DNA from: Candidatus Shapirobacteria bacterium | Lineage (GTDB): Bacteria; Patescibacteriota; Microgenomatia; VGLL01 | Reading direction: 5' to 3' | DNA length: 9,894 nt | NCBI GenBank assembly: GCA_016866735.1 | Contig: VGLL01000032.1 | Span: forward strand, 1 to 9,894 | Shown: positions 1 through 7,293 of the stretch, piece after piece | Position numbering within the stretch: the stretch's first letter is position 1 | Layout of the letters: each line of letters begins with the position of its first letter | Translations under genes and position numbers: made by a program | The notes under the pieces: model-generated | What the model was told of the DNA's origin: nothing | What the model saw: the letters and a program-made list of their open reading frames with translations, nothing else | The model's database searches: none

Positions 1-730
1 GCGGGTAGAGACTGCCGGTATAGACGATAAAAGGTTTTTTGATTTGGTATTTCTTAAGTATTTTATTTGGAATTTGTCCTGCAGAGCAGGATCCCGCTCC
101 GCGGGAAAATTTGGAATTTGGATTTTGGATTTTTTTACTAGCTCCCTCATAAGTCACCACTATTTTCCCGGGGCCTAAATGGCATTCTTTAACCAGTTCT
201 TTTTTCACCCACTCCGATGGCACTAGAATCTTACTTGCCCTGCCGACTGCGTTCCAAAAAACTAGTCGATAACCACAGTATTTGAGCCAGTATAATAAGG
301 GTGTTTTCGTTGTTGTTTCTTTTCCCCTTGATTCGTGCTTGATTAAATCGTGAATCGTTACCACATATTTACCAAAATAAAAAAACGGCACATTAAAATG
401 GGGAAAATGAACTAAATCCGGCCTTAGTTTAATTAATTGAAGTGGTAGTAAAATTTGCTCGCGCAAAGAGTAATGAGGGATATCGCAGACCACAACCTTA
501 AACGAACCCCTAATTTCTTTTTCTATTTCTCTAAAATTCTTAGATCTAACCAACAAGGTTATCTCCAAATTTTTATTTTTTGGGTTTTGCCGTCTTTGAC
601 GAGCTTCGCTCGCCTCGCTGCGAAGCGGGCCTTTGGCGAGGTTTTTAATTTCGCGAACAAGGTTCGCAACGTACCTTCCAATTCCAGCATGCTCCAGACC
701 GTACATTCTGCAATCAATAACAATTCTCAT
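1..730 (-). CDS. GT4 glycosyltransferase, N-terminal part (cut by left edge)
   Basis: The frame opens at an ATG at 730-728 and stays open to the left edge, giving 243 codons with no stop. The start MRIVIDCRMYG followed by the glycine-rich AGIGRY loop (residues 15-20), then DLVHFPHFN (105-113), VVTIHDLI (123-130), ILVPSEWVKKEL (168-179) and PFIVYTGSLYP (233-243), is the N-terminal half of a GT-B fold, family 4 glycosyltransferase. These enzymes transfer a sugar from a nucleotide-sugar to a growing glycan at the cytoplasmic face. The donor-binding half with the EX7E motif lies beyond the window. The ATG is 4 bases after the upstream gene's stop, and only a weak AAGAT-like ribosome site precedes it, so coupled translation is likely. 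Two repeat-derived inserts, at residues about 33-54 and 201-224, fall where family members have variable loops. Family assignment is firm; the sugar is unknown. Confidence 0.9.
   Translation of the reverse strand, partial: MRIVIDCRMYGLEHAGIGRYVANLVREIKNLAKGPLRSEASEARQRRQNPKNKNLEITLLVRSKNFREIEKEIRGSFKVVVCDIPHYSLREQILLPLQLIKLRPDLVHFPHFNVPFFYFGKYVVTIHDLIKHESRGKETTTKTPLLYWLKYCGYRLVFWNAVGRASKILVPSEWVKKELVKECHLGPGKIVVTYEGASKKIQNPNSKFSRGAGSCSAGQIPNKILKKYQIKKPFIVYTGSLYP
65..128. repeat. Double hairpin inside an AATTTGG heptamer array
   Basis: Two adjacent perfect hairpins lie at 78-90 (CCTGC, loop AGA, GCAGG) and 92-106 (TCCCGC, loop TCC, GCGGGA). They are bracketed by a perfect 12-base direct repeat, ATTTGGAATTTG, at 65-76 and 109-120. 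The flanks are runs of a 7-base unit, AATTTGG or a close variant (64-77 and 108-128). The whole block is translated in frame in the GT4 gene, giving the low-complexity stretch IQNPNSKF, then SRGAGSCSAG, then QIPNK. No T-run follows on either strand, and it lies inside a coding region, so it is not a terminator. Confidence 0.85.
587..641. repeat. GC-rich inverted-repeat insert in GT4 gene
   Basis: This block is clearly more GC-rich than the AT-rich sequence around it and holds nested inverted repeats: GCTTCGC at 603-609 with GCGAAGC at 620-626, and CCTCGC at 613-618 with GCGAGG at 636-641. In the GT4 frame it encodes KGPLRSEASEARQRRQ, followed by a lysine/asparagine tail, between the first helix and the second strand of the Rossmann domain. 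The peptide RQRRQNP resembles ones I associate with candidate-phyla genomes, but that is memory. The exact ends are uncertain. Confidence 0.6.
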
Positions 731-734
731 GTTC

Positions 735-1652
735 TTATCTTTTAAAATAATGATTAACTATCCTAAAAAAACCTTTTATTCTGATTCCCAAGATGACAAC
801 CCAGGTTGTAAGAGGGGGATATTTGTCCTTGTAAAACTTTTCGTAAAAGATTTCCATCGCCCTAATAGATGCCTTGGCCGTTTTAAGGCGTGTTTCCCGG
901 TCGGCCCGGGTTACTTCTTTAGATTCTTTTCGCAAGCCAGAACTTGCTCCCTTATGATGGGTTACCAGAGGTTCGGGGTAAAACATCACCCGCCAACCAG
1001 ACTTTTTGATTCGATAGAAAAGATCTAAATCCTCCCCGTAAAAAAAATAGCTTTCGTCCCAAGCACCAACCTCATCAAGGGCCTTCCGGCGAACAATCAT
1101 AAATGTTCCAAAGCCCGCATCAATTTCATGGACCTTGTCTAAATTTTCATAAAACTTATGGTATTGGCCAAATATTTTACTTTTAGGGAAAAGGTTTTCC
1201 AGTCCGAGAAAGTAGCAAATTGAGGCCCATGGCGTAGGAAACCCGCGATGACAATCAGGATCCATGCCCCCGGAAAAAAGGATTGTTTTTGCGGTTGAGG
1301 CCCCTACTTTTGGATTCTGGTCCATAAAAGCAATTATTTTGTTAAGAGCCGAGGGCGCCAGTTCAGTATCGGAATTCAAAAAAAGAATGTATCGCCCCCT
1401 AGCCCCTCTAAGTGCCAAATTATTTCCCCCCGCAAACCCGAGATTTTGATCACTAAAAATAACTTTAAGCCCACCCTTGAGGCTTTTAAGATACTCCCTG
1501 CTCCCGTCGGAAGACGCATTATCGACCACAATTACCTCAATTCTAAAATTACCGTTGTCTAGAGCCGAGATAGATTCCAGACATTTAGCCAGCAGCTCTC
1601 TCGTGTTGAAGGTTAAGATAATTACCGATAAATCAACCTTTTCTTTTTGCAT
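735..1652 (-). CDS. GT2 family glycosyltransferase (rhamnosyltransferase-like)
   Basis: The protein is a 305-residue cytoplasmic GT-A enzyme that transfers a sugar from a nucleotide donor. Motifs in order are LSVIILTFN (8-16), VIVVDNASSDGS (40-51), NLGFAGGNN (70-78), the metal-binding LNSDTE (92-97, DXD-type NSD) and the acceptor-site GEDLDL (206-211) followed by YRIKKSGW. This arrangement is typical of WbbL-like GT2 proteins, often rhamnosyltransferases, but the sugar cannot be read from sequence. The ATG at 1652 is chosen because GGAGAG lies 7 bases upstream (1660-1665). The frame is open further upstream to 1706, but those starts lack a ribosome site and lengthen the overlap. The gene overlaps the upstream GT4 by 20 bases. 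It is a paralog of the GT2 at 7271-8170: the N-terminal halves align closely, while the C-terminal acceptor region differs. Confidence 0.93.
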   Translation of the reverse strand: MQKEKVDLSVIILTFNTRELLAKCLESISALDNGNFRIEVIVVDNASSDGSREYLKSLKGGLKVIFSDQNLGFAGGNNLALRGARGRYILFLNSDTELAPSALNKIIAFMDQNPKVGASTAKTILFSGGMDPDCHRGFPTPWASICYFLGLENLFPKSKIFGQYHKFYENLDKVHEIDAGFGTFMIVRRKALDEVGAWDESYFFYGEDLDLFYRIKKSGWRVMFYPEPLVTHHKGASSGLRKESKEVTRADRETRLKTAKASIRAMEIFYEKFYKDKYPPLTTWVVILGIRIKGFFRIVNHYFKR

Positions 1653-2841
1653 TGCCAATCTCTCCATAAAGACAATCAAGTTTTTTGGCGCTCTCTCGCC
1701 AATCATATTTCTCTCGAACTAATTGCTTTCCCTTAAGGCTCATATCTTCGGCTTTTTTGGGATTGGTAATGAACCTTATTGCTGCTTCGGCCAAAGATCG
1801 AGGGGTCTTCTCCACCATAACTTCCTCTCCCCACTTCGCCGAAATTCCCTGAATTCCTTCAGGGGTAGTGATGATTGGCAAGCCCGAGGCCATTGCTTCA
1901 AAAAATTTAGTCCGACTACCACCGCCACTTCTCATTGGGGCGACTAAAACCCACGACCGTTGATACGCTTCGCGGCTGTCCGTAATTTCCTCAATTACGA
2001 TGTCCTTCTGCCCAATATATTCCGCCATAGCCTCCGGAGCAATCTTGCCCACAATCCAAAGCTTAGCGCCTCTCACCCTCTTTTTAATTTCCGGCCAAAT
2101 GTCCTCAATTAATATTCGTGCACCCTCCTTATTTTGCATCCAGTGAAAGTCTGCCGCGCCGAAAAGAATAGTCGGCGATGGGTCTTTTTTGTACTTCATT
2201 TCGCCAAAATAAGAAAAGTCAACGCCGTTGGGTACAATGTGTACCTTCTTTTTTGGTGCCAAAGCCCTTATCTCTGGCAAGTCATCCTCGGAAACGGCCG
2301 CCAGGAAGTCTGATTTCTTCCAGTAAAATGCCTCCCAATATCTTAATTTCAAAACGTCAACCATTAAAATTGGTTTTAACCAAAAAAGATACCAGGGTAA
2401 GGATTCGACGAAGTGCTGGTAAACACGGTACAAAATCGTTTGCTCGGTTAGAAGAACTGGAATTGTAGTTTTGGGGAGATGGGGCATAACGTAAAAATTC
2501 TCCGCGTGGATCAGGTCAAAGCTCTTTGCGCTCAGCTCTCCGCTAATGGCTTCCTTTTCTTCTTTAGAAAAATTCCTGATAACTAAAAAGGGGTACGGCC
2601 CGAGCCCGGTCTTTAAGATGTTTGACAATATCCAGGGCCGAGCCGGCCTTCGGAAAACCCTAACCTTCTGGCAAAATTCTTCTAAGTATCTAACATCCTT
2701 CTTTTCATCGTCATCCTTAATTAGAGAGAAAAGAGTAATTTCGTGCTTTTTGGCCAGATTCTTTATCAGGTTATACGACCTGACTTGACCACCAGAGGAA
2801 GGTGGATACGGAAGGTAGGGAGTAAGCATGAGAATTTTCAC
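1633..2841 (-). CDS. GT4 family glycosyltransferase, complete
   Basis: This is a complete 402-residue GT-B glycosyltransferase, a normal length for the family. The N-terminal MKILMLTPYLPYPPSSGG is the usual first strand plus glycine-rich acceptor loop. HIVPNGVDF is the interdomain junction, ILFGAADFHWMQN starts the C-terminal donor domain, and GGGSRTKFFEAMASGLP with IITT (about 306-326) is the donor nucleotide-sugar motif, in a form where the first Glu of EX7E is replaced, as in several GT4 subgroups. No membrane segment is evident, so it should act at the inner face of the membrane. The start is GTG at 2841-2839, giving a GTGA overlap with the stop of the upstream gene, with GGAG 5 bases before it. 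The next in-frame ATG (2829) is too far from that ribosome site. The donor sugar is unknown. Confidence 0.93.
   Translation of the reverse strand: MKILMLTPYLPYPPSSGGQVRSYNLIKNLAKKHEITLFSLIKDDDEKKDVRYLEEFCQKVRVFRRPARPWILSNILKTGLGPYPFLVIRNFSKEEKEAISGELSAKSFDLIHAENFYVMPHLPKTTIPVLLTEQTILYRVYQHFVESLPWYLFWLKPILMVDVLKLRYWEAFYWKKSDFLAAVSEDDLPEIRALAPKKKVHIVPNGVDFSYFGEMKYKKDPSPTILFGAADFHWMQNKEGARILIEDIWPEIKKRVRGAKLWIVGKIAPEAMAEYIGQKDIVIEEITDSREAYQRSWVLVAPMRSGGGSRTKFFEAMASGLPIITTPEGIQGISAKWGEEVMVEKTPRSLAEAAIRFITNPKKAEDMSLKGKQLVREKYDWRESAKKLDCLYGEIGNAKRKG
1660..1665 (-). promoter_or_regulatory. Ribosome binding site of the GT2 gene at 735-1652
   Basis: GGAGAG on the minus strand lies 7 bases before the ATG at 1652. 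It sits inside the coding end of the upstream GT4 and fixes the GT2 start at 1652 rather than at the upstream candidates 1667 or 1706. Confidence 0.7.
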
Positions 2842-4289
2842 CTTGGCTCCAGACTAATCAGACTAATGATGATGTATTTATCTGTTCTCAATAACACGGG
2901 GTATTCTTTTTCTGCCTCGGCAATTCGCGCGTCAAAGTTTACGGCCACAATATGCGTAGCCCCAAGCTCTTGCAACTTAGTAACCGAGTCAGTAAATTCC
3001 GGCCAACCGGGACGATTAATTTGATAGAGAAAGGCGGTGTCACCGCCATATGGGGCAATTACCTTTGCGTTTTTTGGTAGGAGTTTATCGGCCATCCTGC
3101 CTGCTTCCACTATTTCCGGCCTATTTATCTGATAATAACCGCTAACCTCATACCATGAAAACGCCAAACTAAAGGCCAGAACCCCCGAGACAAGGAACGG
3201 CAGAGCTATCTTTCTAACACTATCAACTCTCAAGCTAAAAAAAAGTAAAATCCCCCTGGCTAAATAAATACAAATAGCAGGAAGTATTAAAATTTGATAA
3301 TAGTCGTGTTGAATATTGCCCTTGGCGATGACGGACAAAAATGCTATCACTCCCGCTAACCAACTATAAAAAAACAGGTCGGCCCTAGCCTTCTTTCTGT
3401 CCAGCAGTCCTAAAACCAAGAAAACCAAACCCCATCCTCCCAAAATTAACTTCCCCAGTCTTTCATTAAATAGCCACCTAAACCACGCTGGCCGGAATCG
3501 AATTCCGCCTTCATTAAAAAGCCAGAGATTGGCCGGTATTCCCTCGGGAAACTGTTTCATCCAGAAACGCCACAGGAAGAAGGGGAGCAAGACAACGAGC
3601 GCAAAAGTTAAGCTGTAAAAGATCACTTTTTTTCTCTGGTCGGGTGTTGAAAAGAAAAAATTTATGCATAAAAAACCAAGCGGAAAAAGCAGGAAGAATG
3701 CGGTGTATGGGCTTATCAGCGTTGCCACCGCCCCACAGGCGGCGGAAATAAACAGCCAAATTAAATCACTTTTTTTACTCTCGAACATTCTGATAAAGCA
3801 GTAATTTGATATCAAAAAAAACATTACCGCCATTGGTCCCGGAAGAACCGACCGCGAGTAGAAGATATTAAAGGGGAGACAGGCGAAGAAAAATGCAGTT
3901 AAAAGGGCCACCTGTTGACCTAAGAAGTAATCGGCAATCAAGAAAAGGAAAACAAGCGAAATTAAAGAGGAAAAAACGGAGGTCAGTCTGCCCCATACCT
4001 CTAGCGAAAATTTATCGAAAACCTTAAAAAGGCCAGCCTGGAAGAAGTTATAAATGGGGAATTCCACAAAACGCCACCCTTGAGGGTTTTCTCGGCCAGA
4101 GGGAATACTGGAAATATCATCAAACCTCGGACGCAAAAGGTCAAATCCATACTTTACGAAATTCCTGCTTACGGCAGAGGTGTCGGCCTGCCGCCACGAA
4201 TGCCAATCGGCTATGGGCGAATCAATTTTATACAGTCTCACCAAAAAGCCTAATAAAATGATCGCGCCGAAAGCTACTTTCCTAACCAT
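2838..4289 (-). CDS. Polytopic GT39/PMT-like glycosyltransferase (GT-C fold)
   Basis: The 483-residue protein has roughly ten hydrophobic segments. After a first membrane helix comes the loop IADWHSWRQADTSAV (26-40), carrying the acidic residue expected for catalysis in GT-C enzymes. WRFVEFPIYNFF (72-83), NIFYSRSVLPGPM (141-153) and a later HDYYQILILP also match GT39/ArnT-like proteins. Known relatives use a polyprenyl-phosphate sugar as donor and modify proteins or lipids on the outer face of the membrane. A soluble C-terminal part (about 400-483) has GGDTAFLYQINRPGWP. The ATG at 4289 is preferred to the adjoining TTG. The ribosome site is weak, and the 42-base gap to the upstream gene, the longest in the window, shows no clear promoter or terminator. 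Acceptor and sugar are unknown. Confidence 0.85.
   Translation of the reverse strand: MVRKVAFGAIILLGFLVRLYKIDSPIADWHSWRQADTSAVSRNFVKYGFDLLRPRFDDISSIPSGRENPQGWRFVEFPIYNFFQAGLFKVFDKFSLEVWGRLTSVFSSLISLVFLFLIADYFLGQQVALLTAFFFACLPFNIFYSRSVLPGPMAVMFFLISNYCFIRMFESKKSDLIWLFISAACGAVATLISPYTAFFLLFPLGFLCINFFFSTPDQRKKVIFYSLTFALVVLLPFFLWRFWMKQFPEGIPANLWLFNEGGIRFRPAWFRWLFNERLGKLILGGWGLVFLVLGLLDRKKARADLFFYSWLAGVIAFLSVIAKGNIQHDYYQILILPAICIYLARGILLFFSLRVDSVRKIALPFLVSGVLAFSLAFSWYEVSGYYQINRPEIVEAGRMADKLLPKNAKVIAPYGGDTAFLYQINRPGWPEFTDSVTKLQELGATHIVAVNFDARIAEAEKEYPVLLRTDKYIIISLISLEPR
2847..2850 (-). promoter_or_regulatory. Ribosome binding site selecting a GTG start
   Basis: GGAG on the minus strand lies 5 bases before GTG at 2841, within the coding end of the upstream GT39-like gene. 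It supports the GTG, with its GTGA overlap, as the start of the GT4 gene. Confidence 0.65.
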
Positions 4290-4331
4290 CAAAGTTATTT
4301 TACCAAAATTAACCCAATAAGAGAATTAGAT

Positions 4332-5849
4332 TTATCGCGCCCAAGCGCCGTATGATCTTCTCAAAAGATAAATTTTTTTTTCTTCGTAAACCATGCGATA
4401 TTCTCCCCCCGCTACCCCTTTTTTTAGTAAATCACTTATTTCGCTAACGCTACACCCCAAAAAATTCACCGGCGATTGATTGTCCGAAAGATCAACCAGA
4501 ACATACTCGGCCTGATTTGTGTTTAGATGGCATCCCCTTTCATCTAAATAGCTCAAAATGTAGATATTCTGCCGATTGCTCAGGTGGGGAACAAAATTAT
4601 TTTGTGTAACCACGGAATAATTCTGCCGATTTAGATCCTTTATGATTCCTAGCACCCTTTGTTTGTGGGAATTAATATCCCAATACGCTTTTTTAGAAAG
4701 CATGTTCAGCTGTAAGTGCAGGTAGTATTGCATAAAAATCGCTGCGATAAGCATGTTCCCAATAATTCCCCACCTTAGATAACTAAAATTTAGCCTCCTC
4801 TTTTTCAAAATAGAGTAAGCCTCTAACGCGCCAATCGCCAGCACTGGCCCAAGAACAGCCTTATAATGCCTATCAAACCCAAAGCGCCCAGCCAGGGCCC
4901 CTGTCCCAAGAAAATTTTCCAGAAAAGTAACTCCAGAAAGTAAAAGGGAAAACGAAGAAAGTAGCGGCAAAAATGAAAAGTTCCAAAATGATAAAATCAC
5001 AACCTTGCCTTTTTCGATGGGAACGATTAACCTTTTAACCATCTCGACCAATCCAGGCATCTCCTGGGAATAGAGAAAACCCCCGGTCGGAGAAAAATGG
5101 GGTATCAATAATTTAACTATTAGAAAAAACCACATGCCGTAAAAGATAATTAGAAATACCCCCTGTTTATATCTTCGCCTAATCATTAGGCATAACCCTA
5201 ACGCTATTAGATAAAGAGCAAGATTCTCTTGAAAATTAGCTATGAGGAAAGAAAGTAAAAAGAACTCTGCCCATTTATTCCTCTGCCAGAACCAATAAAG
5301 AAGAGGAAACAGCATCGCCGCGTAGAAAAAGGGGTGTGCATCAAAAAAAACGGCGTTTTGCACTCCGTAGAAAATTAAAAAGCTTAATAATAAAACGAGT
5401 GAAAATAGTTTGTCTGCAGTTTTTTCGATGGAGATTATCCAAACAACCAGGGCAGCCAAGGCTAAAAAAAGGACTTGGCAAATAACAAGAACTAAGTCTG
5501 CTCTGCCAAATAGCCAAACTAACGGGGCAAAAATGACCATCGAAGGGGTCCAATGATCACCCCAAATAACCATGTTAGGAATTTTGATGGTGCTATAAGG
5601 AAGCTGATGGCTAGCCAGAAGGTAGACTTCCTGGGCATAAAGGCCAAGGTCATACCCAAACGACTCAAGGCGATAGTGGCGGAGTAAAACGGCCATCAAA
5701 TACAGAACGCAAATCGTGCTAATCAGCAAAATGGCAAGAAGATTTTGCTTATCTCTTGGCCAATTACTATCTAGGGACTTCTTATCGCGGACTAGCAGTT
5801 CTATAAGTCCCAGAGGAAGTCCCTTAACTTTCGTTCTTGATTTGCCCAT
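4332..5849 (-). CDS. DUF2079 family polytopic membrane protein
   Basis: The protein has 505 residues: about 38 cytoplasmic residues, then around ten hydrophobic segments, then a soluble C-terminal region of about 110 residues. It carries the DUF2079 signature: FGYDLGLYAQ (64-73), GDHWTP (97-102), FFDAHPFF (168-175), ANFQENLALY (204-213) and, in the C-terminal region, the stretch NFVPHLSNRQNIYIL. DUF2079 proteins are uncharacterised, but their layout (acidic residue in the first outer loop, many helices, soluble tail) resembles GT-C glycosyltransferases. Location beside a GT39-like protein and an O-antigen-ligase-like protein fits a glycan role, which is inference. The ATG at 5849 starts one base after the upstream TGA without a clear ribosome site, suggesting re-initiation. 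An upstream in-frame TTG at 5876 would add nine residues and is less likely. Confidence 0.88.
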   Translation of the reverse strand: MGKSRTKVKGLPLGLIELLVRDKKSLDSNWPRDKQNLLAILLISTICVLYLMAVLLRHYRLESFGYDLGLYAQEVYLLASHQLPYSTIKIPNMVIWGDHWTPSMVIFAPLVWLFGRADLVLVICQVLFLALAALVVWIISIEKTADKLFSLVLLLSFLIFYGVQNAVFFDAHPFFYAAMLFPLLYWFWQRNKWAEFFLLSFLIANFQENLALYLIALGLCLMIRRRYKQGVFLIIFYGMWFFLIVKLLIPHFSPTGGFLYSQEMPGLVEMVKRLIVPIEKGKVVILSFWNFSFLPLLSSFSLLLSGVTFLENFLGTGALAGRFGFDRHYKAVLGPVLAIGALEAYSILKKRRLNFSYLRWGIIGNMLIAAIFMQYYLHLQLNMLSKKAYWDINSHKQRVLGIIKDLNRQNYSVVTQNNFVPHLSNRQNIYILSYLDERGCHLNTNQAEYVLVDLSDNQSPVNFLGCSVSEISDLLKKGVAGGEYRMVYEEKKIYLLRRSYGAWAR

Positions 5850-5850
5850 T

Positions 5851-7293
5851 TCATGAATTGACGGAATTAAGATCAACTACCTTCAGCATCACCCCCATTA
5901 AAATCCAAAAAATAAAGGCTACTTTGGAGGCCTCGAAAACATCAATGAAGAGAGCATTCAAGAGAAAACCAGCGGCGGCACCGCAAATGCCAATGACCAC
6001 GGTCCGGTCAAATCCTGGTCTCGCCCGCCTAAGGAAGAAAACAACTTTTCTGCCTATTTCAATAAAGATAAGCAAGAAAGCGAGTGCCCCCAAAATCCCC
6101 GTCTCGCCCAATATGCGCAAGTAGTCGTTATCCGTTGCTAGCGTTATGGAGGAATAGCCTGTCCCCAAAAGCGGGTTTTTGGCAAAAGCGCGCAGAGCCC
6201 TTGGCCACTCTGCCTTCAGGCGAATATCGGTGGAGCGGGTGACGGCCAGTTCCGTTGGCTCGACCGGCTCGGCCGGCGGAATCGGGGTCGGTGTTGGAGT
6301 AGGCGTTGGCGTAACTCTCTCGCCAGGCCTTCTCGTCGGCCCGACGGCTACAATCGGGGGCAAAATTGTCGGTGTAGGTGCGACTGTGGGGACAATAACG
6401 GCCTCTTGTTTTACCTTAAACGTGCCGCTTAAAAAGCTCAAGTCAATCTTAAATGTGGCCGCGTAGCGCTGACTAAAATCTGCCGACCCCAGCATTCCCA
6501 AAATGCTAAAAGCAAGAACAAGAGGAATCCACCAGTACTTTTTCAAAGAGAAAAGGATAAAGGTTGCCGCCACAAGATAAGCGGGGAAAGAAATCCGGGA
6601 AGCGGTCAAAATAAGAAGGTACAGCGAGGCAATGGCGAAAAACAAGGTAATTATTCTCAACTTTATACTGCGAATAAGGGTAAAAAAGGCAGCCGTTAAA
6701 GAGAGAGTTAGCACAAGATAGGCGGCCAGGTCGTAATGGCCGGCAAAGGTTGAGTTCACCCTCGCCCACCAGGTCAGCTGCAGAAATAATCCCTTGGAAA
6801 ACTCCCGATTCATCGTGGAAATCACCGGCCACCCCCAAAACTTCTGCCCAATACCATAGACGATCACTCCCGTCGTCGCCAAGAAAAAAATGAGGGCATA
6901 AATCTTTATATCTTTTGGCCGGCGGATCGCGTCATAAGCAACAAAGAGAAGAGACATGTATTCAATTCGGCGGAAATAATGAAGCAATGCGAGGTGAGGA
7001 GTAACATTTTTAGTGATGAAAACGGCGGATACAAGCGAGAGCCCGCCAACCAAAAAATACAAGAGAAAAAGTTTCGGCAAGGTTTGGCCTAAAAATTGCC
7101 TCGGTTCCCTTATGAGAAATAGAATAAACCAGGCGGCAAGAGTTCCCGCTACCAAGAAATCCTCAATCCGTATGGAAACATAAGTTCCCGAAACAGATAG
7201 CAAAGGAAACTTAGGATATAAGGGAATAAACAGCAATAAAAATCCGGTCGCCCAAAATATAAAATTATCTTTAAGCCAGTTTATAAGCTTCAC
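5851..7293 (-). CDS. O-antigen ligase / Wzy-type polymerase-like membrane protein
   Basis: The 480-residue protein has about eleven hydrophobic segments. STFAGHYDLAAYLVL (181-195), LTASRISFPAYL (229-240) with its conserved Arg, and the KNPLLGTGYSS (372-382) plus NDYLRILGETGILG (389-402) block are the O-antigen ligase/Wzy_C pattern. Such proteins join lipid-linked glycans on the outer face of the membrane, either polymerising repeats or transferring chains to an acceptor; the sequence cannot tell which. The large outer loop before the KNPLLGTG block contains an unusual Pro/Thr-rich segment (301-348). The start is GTG at 7293, with AAGGAG 7 bases upstream; it overlaps the upstream GT2 gene by 23 bases. 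With no flippase in the window, lipid-linked substrate export must be encoded elsewhere or carried out by other genes. Confidence 0.88.
   Translation of the reverse strand: MKLINWLKDNFIFWATGFLLLFIPLYPKFPLLSVSGTYVSIRIEDFLVAGTLAAWFILFLIREPRQFLGQTLPKLFLLYFLVGGLSLVSAVFITKNVTPHLALLHYFRRIEYMSLLFVAYDAIRRPKDIKIYALIFFLATTGVIVYGIGQKFWGWPVISTMNREFSKGLFLQLTWWARVNSTFAGHYDLAAYLVLTLSLTAAFFTLIRSIKLRIITLFFAIASLYLLILTASRISFPAYLVAATFILFSLKKYWWIPLVLAFSILGMLGSADFSQRYAATFKIDLSFLSGTFKVKQEAVIVPTVAPTPTILPPIVAVGPTRRPGERVTPTPTPTPTPIPPAEPVEPTELAVTRSTDIRLKAEWPRALRAFAKNPLLGTGYSSITLATDNDYLRILGETGILGALAFLLIFIEIGRKVVFFLRRARPGFDRTVVIGICGAAAGFLLNALFIDVFEASKVAFIFWILMGVMLKVVDLNSVNS
6283..6312 (-). repeat. Thr-Pro dipeptide repeat (five TP units) in the ligase outer loop
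   Basis: Residues 328-337 of the ligase-like protein are five Thr-Pro pairs. All four threonine codons and three proline codons are used (ACG CCA ACG CCT ACT, then CCA ACA CCG ACC CCG), so the repeat is kept at protein level rather than being a simple DNA microsatellite. It sits in a wider Pro/Thr/Val/Glu-rich stretch (residues 301-348) predicted to lie outside the membrane. Confidence 0.8.

Noticed and set aside
78..106. Hairpins as a transcription terminator
   Set aside because: They lie inside an open coding frame, and neither strand has a T-run immediately after the stem.
653..667. Small hairpin GCGAAC-AAG-GTTCGC
   Set aside because: It falls within well-conserved GT4 coding sequence (VANLVRE), has no other copy in the window, and is short enough to be chance.
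455..1028. Two overlapping plus-strand open frames at the left side
   Set aside because: They lie opposite clear GT4 and GT2 coding regions, have no recognisable domains, and cross the gene boundary without any ribosome site.
1653..1706. Upstream start for the GT2 gene, adding 18 residues
   Set aside because: The added residues precede the normal GT2 beginning and have no ribosome site; GGAGAG is placed for the ATG at 1652.
4290..4331. Internal promoter in the longest intergenic gap
   Set aside because: TTGGGT and TAAAAT are visible on the minus strand but only about 9 bases apart, too close for a -35/-10 pair.
5850..5876. TTG start for the DUF2079 gene
   Set aside because: The ATG at 5849 follows the upstream stop by one base and gives a normal N-terminus; the TTG has no ribosome site.
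6179..6466. Plus-strand open frame rich in Gly-Val repeats
   Set aside because: It is the antisense shadow of the Thr-Pro-coding segment of the O-antigen-ligase-like gene, with no ribosome site and no independent support.
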